From the NCBI RefSeq assembly GCF_014843825.1, contig NZ_JHQR01000216.1:34373-98372 (forward strand): a stretch of DNA of 64,000 bases, written 5' to 3'. Below, one piece after another: positions 45,680 through 54,562 of this stretch. Each line of letters opens with the position of its first letter. The first letter of the stretch is position 1. The DNA comes from Mesorhizobium silamurunense. GTDB lineage: Bacteria; Pseudomonadota; Alphaproteobacteria; Rhizobiales; Rhizobiaceae. The translations under genes and the position numbers were made by a program. The notes under the pieces are model-generated. The model saw only the letters and a program-made list of their open reading frames with translations. It had not been told where the DNA came from and made no database searches.

Positions 45680-46050
45680 TCAAGGAACGTCCTCGACAAC
45701 CGCAATGAATTCGCAATGCACCAGCGATGGGCTGTCTGGCGGCAGCGGACGAACGTGCCGAGCCGGGCGAGACTCCGGATCGGGAAACATCCGCAGCCAT
45801 TCTTCATTCACGGCATTCCTGTCGCTGCTGTCGTGGAGATAGATCTCCACCTTGATAGTGTCCTCCACGCTGCCGCCTGCGGCCCCGATGATGGCGAGCA
45901 TGTTGGCAAAGACATTTGCATCCGCTTCGAAGGCCGAGCATCCGCGCAAGCTGGGTCGGGGGTTGCCGACGCTATCCGCGCGCTTTTGTAGGTGCCGAAG
46001 GACTTCAGCGAAGAACATCTCGCAGATTGTGAAGGTCGCCACCCCTTGAC
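45680..46050 (-). pseudogene. RidA/YjgF-family protein, degraded N-terminus
   Basis: From about residue 30 the frame reads as a RidA protein (AFEADANVFANMLAIIGAAGG, then SVEDTIKVEIYLHD and SPSLVHCEFIAVVEDVP). The usual start (SG.VG.DP) is scrambled: NPRPSLRG follows KRADSVG without the expected strand, and parts lie in another frame. RidA enzymes hydrolyse reactive enamines/imines. Probably inactive. Confidence 0.6.
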
Positions 46051-46073
46051 GAACGCGTCCGCCAACATGTCAA

Positions 46074-46111
46074 TTGACATACCTCATAGAATTCAAATAC
46101 ATTTGGTATTT
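46074..46111 (+). promoter_or_regulatory. TetR-regulon promoter/operator A (NMT1-type gene)
   Basis: -35 TTGACA (46074-46079), 17-bp spacer, then ATACAT. The operator AAATAC-ATTTG-GTATTT (46095-46111) overlaps the -10. A separate perfect palindrome ATGTCAATTGACAT (46067-46080) overlaps the -35. Confidence 0.7.
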
Positions 46112-46154
46112 CAAGGGAGACTCGGCTGCTGCATTCCGGCTGGAGGAAAACAAA

Positions 46155-47090
46155 GTGGCGCGTAATACGACCGTTAGCACTTCCACGCCGATCGGCCTTC
46201 GCCTTGCTGGCGGGGCACAGGGATTTAACTGGCTTCCGGTCTTCGTCGCAGAGGAGCTAGGGCTATTCGCCAAGCACGGCATTGCGATCGAATACAAGCG
46301 ATTCGGCAGCGTCGACAAGGCAACGGGCGCGGTCCTCGAGGGCGAGGCCGACCTTGCGATCACGCCGCCGGAAGGGGCAGTCGCGGACTTCGTGAAGGGT
46401 GGAGAACTGCGCATCGCGGCGGCCAATGCGGTGCGGCTGCCGATGTCCATCGTGGCGCGGCCCGAGATCGGCTCCCTGGCTGACCTCAAAGGAAAGAAGA
46501 TAGGCACCTCCTCGCTGACCGAGGGTACGGCGATCTATACGCAAATTGTGCTGGCCTCCCAAGGATTACGCTACCCAGGCGACTATGAATTCGTGCTTGC
46601 GGGCATCCACACCAAACGCTGGGAGGCGCTGCAGGCCGGAGAAATCGACTGTGCTCCCCAGCCCGCGCCCTGGAACTTCCTGGCCGAGGACCAGGGTTAC
46701 AAACTGATCGGCGAGGTCAACGCGTTCATACCCGAGATCGTCTTCACCGCTATCATCGGCCGATCGTCGTGGCTGCAGGCGAATAGGGACGTGGTCGTCC
46801 GCTTCATCAAGGCCTTAATCGAGGCCCATGCGATCACCAATGACCCTACAAGACAGGATGTAGCTCTGCCGATCTTCCAACGCATCACAACGCCAGAAAA
46901 CCAGACACTGGCCAGGCGCGGCCTGGAATACATGCGCGGCATGGGCATGTGGCCGGACAGGCTGGCAGTGCCTGAAAAAGCGTTGCGCACGACGATCGAC
47001 CTAATGATCCGTGCGAAATTGCTCGATGAGGTTCGCCGCGGCGAGGCATTGAAAGTCTTTGACGCATCTTATCTCGGTGCTGCCACGTGA
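46155..47090 (+). CDS. NMT1/SsuA-type substrate-binding-like protein without signal peptide
   Basis: 311 residues from the GTG at 46155, placed 8 nt after a GGAGG; an ATG at 46074 is excluded because it overlaps the promoter. The fold is the NMT1/THI5 periplasmic-binding type (GFNWLPVFVAEELGLFAKHG, SLADLKGKKIGTSSLTEG). No signal peptide or lipobox is visible and no permease or ATPase is adjacent. It shares its promoter type with the LigJ/LigK and ABC operons. It may be a cytosolic ligand-binding protein or enzyme. Confidence 0.75.
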   Translation: MARNTTVSTSTPIGLRLAGGAQGFNWLPVFVAEELGLFAKHGIAIEYKRFGSVDKATGAVLEGEADLAITPPEGAVADFVKGGELRIAAANAVRLPMSIVARPEIGSLADLKGKKIGTSSLTEGTAIYTQIVLASQGLRYPGDYEFVLAGIHTKRWEALQAGEIDCAPQPAPWNFLAEDQGYKLIGEVNAFIPEIVFTAIIGRSSWLQANRDVVVRFIKALIEAHAITNDPTRQDVALPIFQRITTPENQTLARRGLEYMRGMGMWPDRLAVPEKALRTTIDLMIRAKLLDEVRRGEALKVFDASYLGAAT

Positions 47091-47212
47091 CTTCTGGATG
47101 AATCGAATTGACGCTTGTGCCAAGTAGATCCGCGACGATGCTTCGGTATGGTCGCCTGATTGCCCACCTTCCACTTGCCCACAGAGATCGAGCCCTCTAA
47201 CTTGAATACTCA

Positions 47213-47234
47213 GATACGCTGGGTATCCTGATAC
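47213..47234. promoter_or_regulatory. TetR-regulon operator B (upstream of tetR)
   Basis: GATAC-GCTGG-GTATC (47213-47227) immediately followed by CT-GATAC; a further AATAC half-site precedes at 47205. Four half-sites in 30 bp, directly upstream of the TetR gene, suggest autoregulation. Confidence 0.65.
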
Positions 47235-47243
47235 GTTGATTGG

Positions 47244-47891
47244 ATGGATTTCGAAATGGCGCGACTGACCCGCGAACAAAGCCAAGCCCTGACGCGCGAA
47301 AAGCTGCTGGCGTCGGCTAGCGAGATGGTGGCCCGGGACGGCTATTCCGGCGCGTCTATTGAGCGGATTGCAGAAGAGGCCGGCTTCTCGAAAGGCGCCT
47401 TCTACTCCAATTTCGCGAACAAGGAAGACATCTTCCTCCAACTCCTCGAGCGCAACGCGGGCGGAGATGTGGTCGAACTGACCGAAAGGCTTCGAAGCAT
47501 CGACGAGCCGAAGGACGTCATCGAGTCCCTTTGCGAGTGGGCCAACCAACGCGCCAAGGACAAGCGCTGGGGAACCTTGGCTATCGACTTGCTGCGCATC
47601 GCGCGCCGCGACAACACCCTGGAGGATCGGCATCTGCGCCTGTTCAGTGACCAGTGGGAGGGGCTAGGCCGGCTGCTGTCGGACAAGTTGTTTCCGCATG
47701 ATGTCGCCGAGCCCCGCCCCCTCTATGTGGGCGGCATCGTTCTGGAACTTGTCTATGGCGGCATGTCGAGTTTCATGGACGACAAGGCACCCGGCGAAAT
47801 GGTTCGGGTTGCACTGACGTCAATGCACGAGGCCCATCTCTACAGATACAAGGTCGAGAAAGCCGCACGGCGGCGGACCGCAGCCTCCTGA
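47244..47891 (+). CDS. TetR-family transcriptional regulator
   Basis: 215 residues. The N-terminal helix-turn-helix (ASIERIAEEAGFSKGAFYSNFANKEDIF contains it) is textbook TetR; the C-terminal ligand domain is unassigned. It lies in the middle of the aromatic-catabolism genes and is preceded by operator B, which recurs at four other promoters from 46 to 58 kb. It is the best candidate for the shared repressor. Confidence 0.9.
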   Translation: MDFEMARLTREQSQALTREKLLASASEMVARDGYSGASIERIAEEAGFSKGAFYSNFANKEDIFLQLLERNAGGDVVELTERLRSIDEPKDVIESLCEWANQRAKDKRWGTLAIDLLRIARRDNTLEDRHLRLFSDQWEGLGRLLSDKLFPHDVAEPRPLYVGGIVLELVYGGMSSFMDDKAPGEMVRVALTSMHEAHLYRYKVEKAARRRTAAS

Positions 47892-47898
47892 TCGTCAT

Positions 47899-48570
47899 TT
47901 ATTCGTAGACAAGCCCCTTCAACCGAAGGCGATCGCGCATGGCGTTGACGTCAAGGCTGAGCTTACCGGCGGCATAGAGGCGGCGCTTGTCTTCCTCGGC
48001 CGCCTCCCGCTCTCGCCCGGTTTTGGCAACCGACTCCGCGTTTGCATGAGGTACCACGCAGACGCCGTCGTCATCGGCCACGATCACGTCGCCGGGGCAG
48101 ATGCGGACGCCGGCGCAGATGATGGGAACCTGGCAATCGCCAAGCGTTTCTTTCACCGTTCCCTGAGCGAAGATCGCCTTTGACCAAACCGGAAACGTCA
48201 TTGCTCGCAAGGTAGCCACGTCGCGAACGCCGGCATCGATCACTAGGCCACGGATGCCGAGGGCCATCGCCGATTCTGCCAGAAGGTCGCCGAAAAATCC
48301 GTCCTCGCACGGCGAGGTGGGGGTCACGACCAGTATGTCGCCCGGCCGCGCCTGCTCCAACACCACGTGGATGGTCCAGTTGTCGCCCGGCGCGACCTCG
48401 CAGGTAAGCGCATTGCCGCCGATCTTGGCGCCGTCATAGATGGGGCGTAGCCGTGGGGCCAGCAGCCCTTTACGCCCCTGGGCCTCGTGAACGGTGGCAA
48501 CGCCCAGCGCGCCCAGTGCGTCGCACAGTTCGAGCGGCGTACGCTCGGTGTTTGTCACGACTCTTGCCAT
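47899..48570 (-). CDS. ligK: 4-carboxy-4-hydroxy-2-oxoadipate aldolase / oxaloacetate decarboxylase (RraA-like)
   Basis: 223 residues of the RraA-like class II aldolase family. The metal/substrate segment VIDAGVRDVATLRAMTFPVW (about residue 118) and the preceding PGDILVV are present. LigK-type enzymes split the LigJ product into pyruvate and oxaloacetate in protocatechuate/gallate 4,5-cleavage. The LigJ homologue lies 42 bp upstream on the same strand, which makes the aldolase role much likelier than plain RraA. Confidence 0.85.
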   Translation of the reverse strand: MARVVTNTERTPLELCDALGALGVATVHEAQGRKGLLAPRLRPIYDGAKIGGNALTCEVAPGDNWTIHVVLEQARPGDILVVTPTSPCEDGFFGDLLAESAMALGIRGLVIDAGVRDVATLRAMTFPVWSKAIFAQGTVKETLGDCQVPIICAGVRICPGDVIVADDDGVCVVPHANAESVAKTGREREAAEEDKRRLYAAGKLSLDVNAMRDRLRLKGLVYE

Positions 48571-48612
48571 TGATCTCTCCAGGGATTGGGGGCTTTGGTC
48601 GACATATCCAGC

Positions 48613-49635
48613 CTAGCGGCCCTGTCGCTCGAGCCTCGCGTCGAGCCTCGGGTAGACTTTGCGCGCATTGCCTTCGAACACCGCCGCGCGATCAGGTTCA
48701 TCGAGGCCCAAGGCATCGATATAGCGGCGCGTGTCGTCGAAGTTGAAGCCGGTCAGCGGGTCCACGGCCTTGACCGCGCCCAGAAGTTCCGAGCCGAAGA
48801 GGATGTTGTCCGCACCGAGGACGCGAAACAGCGTGTCGATCCCGGCCTGGTGGTAGACGCAAGTGTCGAAATAGACGTTGCGCATCAGGTGAGTGGCGAG
48901 GTCCGGCTTTTCCATCATGATGGCCAGCCCGCGATAGCGGCCCCAGTGATAAGGAGCCGCGCCGCCTCCATGGGGAATGATCAGCTTGAGATCGGGGAAG
49001 TCGCGAAACAGGTCTCCCTGAACCAACTGCATGAACACCGTCGTGTCGGCATTGATGTAGTGCGCTCCGGTGGTGTGCAGGCAGGCCGAGCACGCGCCCG
49101 AAACATGGATCATGGCCGGCACCTGGAGGTCGACCATCCTCTCGAAGAGGGGATACCAGTAGCGGTCATAGATTGGCGGCGCGGACCAGAAGCCGCCGGA
49201 CGGATCCGGGTTGAGGTTGCAGCCGACGAAGCCCAGCTCGACAACGCAGCGCTCGAGTTCGGCGAGCACAGGAGCAAGGTCACCGCTCATCGACTGCGGC
49301 AGCTGGCAGACACCGGCAAAGTTGAGCGGGAACATGTCGACGATGCGCGCAATGAGATCATTGGAGACACGCGACCATTCGGCATTCAAAGCCGCACTAC
49401 CGACATGATGACCCATGCCGGATGCCCGCGGCGACAGGATCGTCAGGTCGGAGCCGCGCTCCCGCTGAAGGCGAAGCTGGTTGTCTTCAATCGTCTCCCG
49501 AAGCATCTCATCGCTGATGTCGGGATAGGGCGGACCTGCGTCGCGTTTGCCCTCGGCAAACTCCATCTGTGCCTTGCGATAGGCATGATGCGCCGGGGGC
49601 TCGGTCGTGTAGTGGCCGTGGCAGTCGATTATCAT
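48613..49635 (-). CDS. ligJ: 4-oxalomesaconate hydratase (amidohydrolase superfamily, LigJ)
   Basis: 340 residues from the ATG at 49635 (MIIDCHGHYTTEP), which puts the metal-binding HxH at residues 6 and 8. Other metal-site segments are MIHVSGAC (about residue 176), IPHGGGAAPYHWGR and FGSELLGAV. The tailored AYRKAQMEFAEG and GMGHHVGS segments match LigJ rather than generic amidohydrolases. It hydrates 4-oxalomesaconate to the substrate of LigK. Operon: alcohol dehydrogenase, ligJ, ligK. Confidence 0.87.
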   Translation of the reverse strand: MIIDCHGHYTTEPPAHHAYRKAQMEFAEGKRDAGPPYPDISDEMLRETIEDNQLRLQRERGSDLTILSPRASGMGHHVGSAALNAEWSRVSNDLIARIVDMFPLNFAGVCQLPQSMSGDLAPVLAELERCVVELGFVGCNLNPDPSGGFWSAPPIYDRYWYPLFERMVDLQVPAMIHVSGACSACLHTTGAHYINADTTVFMQLVQGDLFRDFPDLKLIIPHGGGAAPYHWGRYRGLAIMMEKPDLATHLMRNVYFDTCVYHQAGIDTLFRVLGADNILFGSELLGAVKAVDPLTGFNFDDTRRYIDALGLDEPDRAAVFEGNARKVYPRLDARLERQGR

Positions 49636-49700
49636 GGCATTCTCCAATCCGGCGCCGACGGCATGACCTCCTGCCGGCGCAACGGTGGCGCGGCCTCAGC

Positions 49701-50798
49701 TCAGGGTTCCAGCACGTAGTTGGTGAAGCCGCCGTCGCCTGAGGCTACGCCGTTGATCGCCTGGTTGATCTGGTCCAGCGGATAGGTGCGGGCTTCCAGC
49801 ACGGAAAGGTCGACCGCGCCGGACCGGACCAGCTCCGATATCTCCATGCCCTCCGCGGTGCTGAGCCAGGCTGAGCCGGTGAGCACCATTGAGTTGTCCA
49901 TCCACCATTTGGTGTTGAACAGCATGTCGGCGCCCGTGCCGCCGATGTTGACGATGCTGCCCCCGCGTTTGACCCCCATCATCGCGTCCTTCATCGCGTT
50001 GACGTCGGCCACGGCCCCGAGGCTGTCGAGCATGAAATCCGCGCCGGCGTGGTTCTTGGAGCGGACCCAGTCGGCGACCTTGCCGTCCAGGTTGGAAAAG
50101 GTCTCGATCCGGTTCGGCGCGAGCCGCTTCAGCTTCTCCAGCAAGGGCTTGCCGCGCGCGACGGCGTAAATCGTGGAGATACCCATGGCCAGCGCAAAAA
50201 GGGTCGCTCCGACACCCAGCGTTCCGGTCGCGCCGTTGATGATGAGCGACTTACCTGCAAGGTTGCCCAGCTTCTTGAGCGCCGAATAGGACGTGCCGAG
50301 ATAGCCCATGCGGGCGGCCTGCGGAAACGTCATATTGTCCGGTATCTTGACGATGGAGCTTTGGGGCGCGCTCATGAATTGCGCGAAGCCGCCGCCGGGA
50401 TAGCGCTTGTAGATTTCCAGGCTGTTGCGATTGAAGCCGAAATATCCGGCGAAGGTGAAGTAGTCGCACTTCATCTGGTTGCCGCTGGCGCAGGCGTGGC
50501 AGGCGCCGCAGGAACGCAGCGGATTGACGTAGACGCGGTCGCCAGGTTTCAGGGCAACAACCTGCTCGCCGACCTCATGCACGATGCCGGCAGGATCAAG
50601 CCCGAAAGTCGCGGGCTTTGGCGGCAGCGGCTGGTGGGGATACCAGTTCTCCCAGTTGTTCAGCACGTTGGCGAGGTTCGGGACCATGCCACAGGCTTTG
50701 ACTTCGACCACAACGTCGGTCCCGGACGCTCGCGGCTTGGCGACCTCCTCGATCCGCATGGGTTCATTTACCGCGTGCAGCCGCGCGGCCCGCATCAT
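49701..50798 (-). CDS. Zinc-type medium-chain alcohol dehydrogenase-like protein
   Basis: 365 residues from the ATG at 50798 (MMRAARLHAVNEP). The four structural-zinc cysteines are present (CGACHACASGNQMKC), as is the nucleotide fold (LIINGATGTLGVGATLFA). The usual catalytic GHE motif is replaced by GLDPAG, so a normal catalytic zinc site is doubtful. First gene of the ligJ/ligK operon, behind operator C. The substrate is unknown; oxidation or reduction of an aromatic side chain is a guess. Confidence 0.82.
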   Translation of the reverse strand: MMRAARLHAVNEPMRIEEVAKPRASGTDVVVEVKACGMVPNLANVLNNWENWYPHQPLPPKPATFGLDPAGIVHEVGEQVVALKPGDRVYVNPLRSCGACHACASGNQMKCDYFTFAGYFGFNRNSLEIYKRYPGGGFAQFMSAPQSSIVKIPDNMTFPQAARMGYLGTSYSALKKLGNLAGKSLIINGATGTLGVGATLFALAMGISTIYAVARGKPLLEKLKRLAPNRIETFSNLDGKVADWVRSKNHAGADFMLDSLGAVADVNAMKDAMMGVKRGGSIVNIGGTGADMLFNTKWWMDNSMVLTGSAWLSTAEGMEISELVRSGAVDLSVLEARTYPLDQINQAINGVASGDGGFTNYVLEP

Positions 50799-50842
50799 CA
50801 CTGTCACGATCTTCCTCCTCAAATCCCGCCAACCGGATCGAG

Positions 50843-50880
50843 TTGACATTCCGACTGGACTGTGGATACCGTACAGTATC
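50843..50880. promoter_or_regulatory. TetR-regulon promoter/operator C (divergent ADH-ligJ-ligK / doxX-cupin)
   Basis: -35 TTGACA (50843-50848), 17-bp spacer, then ATACCG. The operator GATAC-CGTACA-GTATC (50865-50880) covers the -10 of the rightward promoter and lies 67 bp upstream of the leftward ADH start. Confidence 0.72.
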
Positions 50881-51031
50881 TGAAATGGATGGCGCAAGAC
50901 CCGATTTGCGGCGCCGACCAGCAATCGCTGTTTTGCCGACGGAAGCGCGCCGAACGGGCGCAACTGCTCGTTTGGACGCGACATGCCTGACAACGAACGC
51001 AGCCGCGATGCTGCTTGGGGAGAGGAATACG

Positions 51032-51385
51032 ATGGCGTTCGAGCTGCAACCGCAGGACTATCTGAGGATCCTGTGCGGAATCTGGTTCCTCCCGCATCTG
51101 ATGGGGAAGGTCAGGAATTTTGACAAAGCTCCGGGCACGTTTGAGAAAGCCGGTCTGAGGCCTGGCAAGGCCTTCCTTGTCCTGACGATCGTCCTGGAGG
51201 TTCTGGCCGCTGTCGGCCTGGTCTTCAATATCTACCCAAGGGTGGCCACCGGCTGCGCGATCGTCGTGCTGCTCGGAGCAGCCTACGCGGTGGTGAAGAT
51301 CAACGGCGTCAAATGGCGCTGGCAGCAGATGGGGCCGGAATTCCCGCTTTTCTGGGCGCTCGCTTGCCTCATCTCGGCCCTGTGA
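51032..51385 (+). CDS. DoxX-family membrane protein
   Basis: 117 residues from the ATG at 51032, preceded by a GGGGAGAGG-type ribosome-binding site. Four hydrophobic segments are visible and the short GIWFLPHLMGKVRNF motif fits DoxX. Small membrane proteins of this kind often accompany quinone-linked or aromatic-compound operons; the role is unknown. Followed by a cupin gene. Confidence 0.8.
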   Translation: MAFELQPQDYLRILCGIWFLPHLMGKVRNFDKAPGTFEKAGLRPGKAFLVLTIVLEVLAAVGLVFNIYPRVATGCAIVVLLGAAYAVVKINGVKWRWQQMGPEFPLFWALACLISAL

Positions 51386-51424
51386 CTTTCAAAGCTGAAG
51401 CCAAGTCTCCTGGGAGGTTCCAAA

Positions 51425-51964
51425 ATGAAGGTTCGGCGCGTCGTCACCGGCAGGAATGCAACCGGCAAATCCGTGGTCGTCAGTGACGGCCCCTCGCCCC
51501 AGGAGATGGTCCTTCGGCACACGCCGGGTTTCGTATCGTCGCCGCAGTGGAAAATCGAGGGGACGCCGGATCTGGGCAATATCGAAAACCGAGATCCCAT
51601 GGACACCACAGGCACCATGATCATGCCGGCAGGCGGGTCGTCGTTCTGGATCATCACCTTCCCTCCAGACGGCGTCTTCATGTCGTCGGAATGGAACCCA
51701 GCGCTGGCCGGGCCCGAACTCACCGAGGCATCACCTGGCATTGCCGAGCGGATGGAGCCGGATAGTCCGGGTATGCACCAGACGCCGACCATCGACTACG
51801 TGACGGTGATCAAGGGCAGACTGGCCCTCGAACTCGATGACGGCAAGACGGTCGAGCTCAATGCCGGCGACACGGTGGTTCAACGGGGCACTCGTCACGC
51901 ATGGCGCAATCCCGGCGACCAGCCGGCGACGATTTCCGTGGTCTTGCTCGGCGCAACGACCTGA
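51425..51964 (+). CDS. Cupin-domain protein
   Basis: 179 residues, preceded by GGGAGG. A C-terminal cupin barrel is visible (VIKGRLALELDDG, LNAGDTVVQRGTRHAW). The usual first-motif HxH is replaced by HQTPTID, so metal binding is uncertain. Co-transcribed with DoxX from promoter C. It could be an accessory isomerase or dioxygenase-like protein. Confidence 0.8.
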   Translation: MKVRRVVTGRNATGKSVVVSDGPSPQEMVLRHTPGFVSSPQWKIEGTPDLGNIENRDPMDTTGTMIMPAGGSSFWIITFPPDGVFMSSEWNPALAGPELTEASPGIAERMEPDSPGMHQTPTIDYVTVIKGRLALELDDGKTVELNAGDTVVQRGTRHAWRNPGDQPATISVVLLGATT

Positions 51965-52019
51965 GGCAGCGCCGGCAACCGGCGAGACGACATCCCCTTG
52001 ACTGGACCTTCCTGGCCGC

Positions 52020-52919
52020 TCAGATCGTTGCTGCGACCTCGGCAAGGATTTGGCGGGTCCAGGCATGCAGGCCCGAGTAGTGCGAACGCTCGGTCCAATA
52101 CATGTCGATCTGGATCAGCACTTCGAGCGGAAAGGGCTTCAACGTCAGCTTGTCTGAAAGCCGCCGGGCTAGGCGGTGGGGAATGGTCGCCACCAGTTCC
52201 GTGCCCCGGATCAGCGCCTCAAGGTTGTCGTGACTGGGCACAATCACGCTCGGCGAGATCCTGATGTCGGCTGCCCGAAGCGCCGCGAAGTACAAGGCTT
52301 CCCACTGGCCATTGTGCGTCACGGCGATGTGCCGCGTTTGCCTGTAGCGATCCATCGTCAGTTCGCCGGCCGCCAGCGGATGGCTGGAATCCATGATGCA
52401 CGCGTAGTGATCGGTGAAGAGTTTGCGGCGGTAGTAGATATCGCCGAAAATCGCCACCGGACCGAGCACGATATCGCAGATATTCTCCTTCAGCTGCTGC
52501 TTGCCGTGCACCGCGGATTCAAAGATGTTGATGGTGATCTGGGGTGCCTGCTGCTGAACCTGCCGCACGAACGCCGGCATCAGGAACATGCGCTCGTGGT
52601 GGTTACATGAGATCGTTACGCTGCCCGTGGACGTGCGGGGATCGAAGCCTTGCAGGGATGACAACGCCTGCATTCGCTCCAGGACATGGCGGGCCTCCTG
52701 CGCGAGTTGACGGCACTTGTCGGTCGACAGGATCGAGTTGCCTTGCCTAACGAAGATCGGATCGTTGAAGGCTTTCCGCAGGCGCTTGATTGAATAGCTG
52801 ATCGTCGACTGGTTGACGCCGAGGCGTTCCGACGCCTCTGAGAACGACTGGCAGTCGTTGACCATCACCAACGCCTGCAAGGCATTCAGATCAACTTGCG
52901 CAAGCTCTCCTGACAGCAT
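52020..52919 (-). CDS. LysR-family transcriptional regulator (NodD/NahR-like)
   Basis: 299 residues from the ATG at 52919 (MLSGELAQVDLNALQAL). Helix-turn-helix FSEASERLGVNQSTISYSIKRLR; the DLNALQAL start and DPIFVRQG wing are typical of the aromatic-responsive NahR/LinR-like branch. It is divergent from the ligM-like operon, with the palindrome TTCGAT-N7-ATCGAA in between. It is the probable activator of the O-demethylase operon. Confidence 0.9.
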   Translation of the reverse strand: MLSGELAQVDLNALQALVMVNDCQSFSEASERLGVNQSTISYSIKRLRKAFNDPIFVRQGNSILSTDKCRQLAQEARHVLERMQALSSLQGFDPRTSTGSVTISCNHHERMFLMPAFVRQVQQQAPQITINIFESAVHGKQQLKENICDIVLGPVAIFGDIYYRRKLFTDHYACIMDSSHPLAAGELTMDRYRQTRHIAVTHNGQWEALYFAALRAADIRISPSVIVPSHDNLEALIRGTELVATIPHRLARRLSDKLTLKPFPLEVLIQIDMYWTERSHYSGLHAWTRQILAEVAATI

Positions 52920-52943
52920 GACGGTCCCCTCTTTATGCAATAT

Positions 52944-52962
52944 TTCGATGACCTGTATCGAA
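52944..52962. promoter_or_regulatory. LysR-type palindrome upstream of the ligM-like operon
   Basis: TTCGAT-GACCTGT-ATCGAA, perfect 6-bp arms, containing the T-N11-A pattern of LysR boxes, in the 108-bp gap between the divergent genes. Confidence 0.65.
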
Positions 52963-53027
52963 CCTATTGGGTTGTTAGATGCCGTGCAAGGGACTAGCCC
53001 GATGGGGAGCTGCACAGGAGGAAATAA

Positions 53028-54407
53028 ATGGCCGCTAATCTCGAACAGAAGATCGCTGACGCCGGAAGCGCGCAAACCATGCTCTGGGAATCACAGAGCC
53101 CGCCCATCGTCAGTACGCCGGTGACGCCGGAATTCACCAACTGGCGCGACGAACAACTCGCCTGGCGCAGCAACGCCGTGCTGTACGACCAGTCGCATCA
53201 CCTCGCCGACCTGAACATCAGGGGCAAGGACGCGCTGAAGCTTATCCGCGACACGGCGATCAACAGCGTTGAGTACTTCCCCGTCGACGCAGCCAAGCAG
53301 TACGTTGCGGTCAACGACGAAGGCCAGCTCATCGGCGACAACATCCTGTTCCGTTACGAGGAAGAGGAATTCCAGGCGGTGGGCATTCCGCCGACGATCA
53401 ACTGGCTCCAGTATCATGCCGAGACCGGCGGTTACGACGTCGAGCTGGTGCGGGACAACCCGTCCTACGCTCGCAAGGGAAATCCCCTTTGCTACCGCTA
53501 CGAAATCCAGGGACCTGGAGCGTTCAACGTCATCCGGGACCTGATCGGCGGCGAGCCGCCGGATGTGAAGTTCTTCCATGGCACGCGATTCACGATCGCC
53601 GGCAAGATGGTGCGCGCACTGCGCCACGGCATGGCCGGCGAGCCCGGCTTTGAGTTCGTCGGTCCGTGGGCCGATCATGAGGTCGTGCGCGCCGCGCTGA
53701 TTGCGGCCGGCAAAAAGCACGACATGATTCAGGTCGGCGGCCGCGCTTACCTGACCAACTCGCTCGAATCCGGATGGCTGCCGCGTCCACTCCCCGCGTT
53801 TTATTCGGGCAACAGCACCGAGGGCTTCCGCAAGTGGCTTCCTGCCGACGAGATCGATGCCAATGTGTCCCTCGGCGGAAGCTACTTCTCCGAGAACATC
53901 GCGGACTACTATTTCTCGCCCTACGACGTGGGCTACGGGAAAATCATTAAGTTCGACCATGACTTCGTCGGCCGCAAGGCATTGGAAGCCCACGTGGCCG
54001 GCGGCCAGACCACGGCGAAGCGCAAAGTGACGCTGCAGTGGAATGGCGACGATGTCGCCAAGGCCTGGGCCTCGATGTACCAGCCAGGTGTCGGGGCGAA
54101 GTTCATCAATCTCCCGATCGCCCACTACGCGACCTATCATTACGACCGCGTCGAGGCGCCGGACGGAAGGTTTCGCGGGCGTTCGCTTCATACCGGATAT
54201 TCGGCCAATTACCGCTCGATGCTCTCGATCGCGGTCGTGGATGCGGCGGTGGCAGAGCCTGGCACCGAGCTGGTCGTGGTGTGGGGCGAGCCCAAGCCAT
54301 CCTCCAAGGTGCAGGTCGAGAACCACGTGCAAGTCAAGATCCGCGCCACCGTTCACCCGGCGCCGATCGATGCACACGCGCGGACCAGCTACCGCAAAAA
54401 CGCCTGA
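53028..54407 (+). CDS. Tetrahydrofolate-dependent aryl-methyl-ether O-demethylase (LigM/DesA family, GcvT fold)
   Basis: 459 residues after a strong AGGAGG. It belongs to the GcvT-like aminomethyltransferase fold but has the LigM/DesA features: length ~460, YDQSHHLADLNIRG (about residue 56), INSVEYFPVDAAKQYVAV and the extended C-terminus RTSYRKNA. LigM and DesA move the methyl group of vanillate, 3-O-methylgallate or syringate to THF. The next two genes act on one-carbon folates, fitting recycling of 5-methyl-THF. The exact methoxy-aromatic cannot be told. Confidence 0.82.
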   Translation: MAANLEQKIADAGSAQTMLWESQSPPIVSTPVTPEFTNWRDEQLAWRSNAVLYDQSHHLADLNIRGKDALKLIRDTAINSVEYFPVDAAKQYVAVNDEGQLIGDNILFRYEEEEFQAVGIPPTINWLQYHAETGGYDVELVRDNPSYARKGNPLCYRYEIQGPGAFNVIRDLIGGEPPDVKFFHGTRFTIAGKMVRALRHGMAGEPGFEFVGPWADHEVVRAALIAAGKKHDMIQVGGRAYLTNSLESGWLPRPLPAFYSGNSTEGFRKWLPADEIDANVSLGGSYFSENIADYYFSPYDVGYGKIIKFDHDFVGRKALEAHVAGGQTTAKRKVTLQWNGDDVAKAWASMYQPGVGAKFINLPIAHYATYHYDRVEAPDGRFRGRSLHTGYSANYRSMLSIAVVDAAVAEPGTELVVVWGEPKPSSKVQVENHVQVKIRATVHPAPIDAHARTSYRKNA

Positions 54408-54423
54408 GCCGCACATCCGAACA

Positions 54424-54447
54424 GAGGGCGGCTGCATGGCCGCCCTC
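54424..54447 (+). other. Hairpin between ligM-like gene and purU
   Basis: GAGGGCGGC pairs with GCCGCCCTC around a 6-nt loop, 17 nt after the demethylase stop and 116 nt before purU. No T-run follows. It may reduce read-through or stabilise the upstream mRNA. Confidence 0.5.
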
Positions 54448-54562
54448 CCCCTTCATAAGCCGTCCGCAGCCAAGACTGTCGGGGCTAACCCCGCCGGTGT
54501 CGCGCTGCGACGCAAGAGACCGCCTTGCCGTTCAGCTCGGCCGTCAAACCCGGAGACCGGGT

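Noticed and set aside
53091..54437. A 448-codon minus-strand frame over the ligM-like gene
   Set aside because: Shadow of the demethylase, whose start, ribosome-binding site and motifs are strong.
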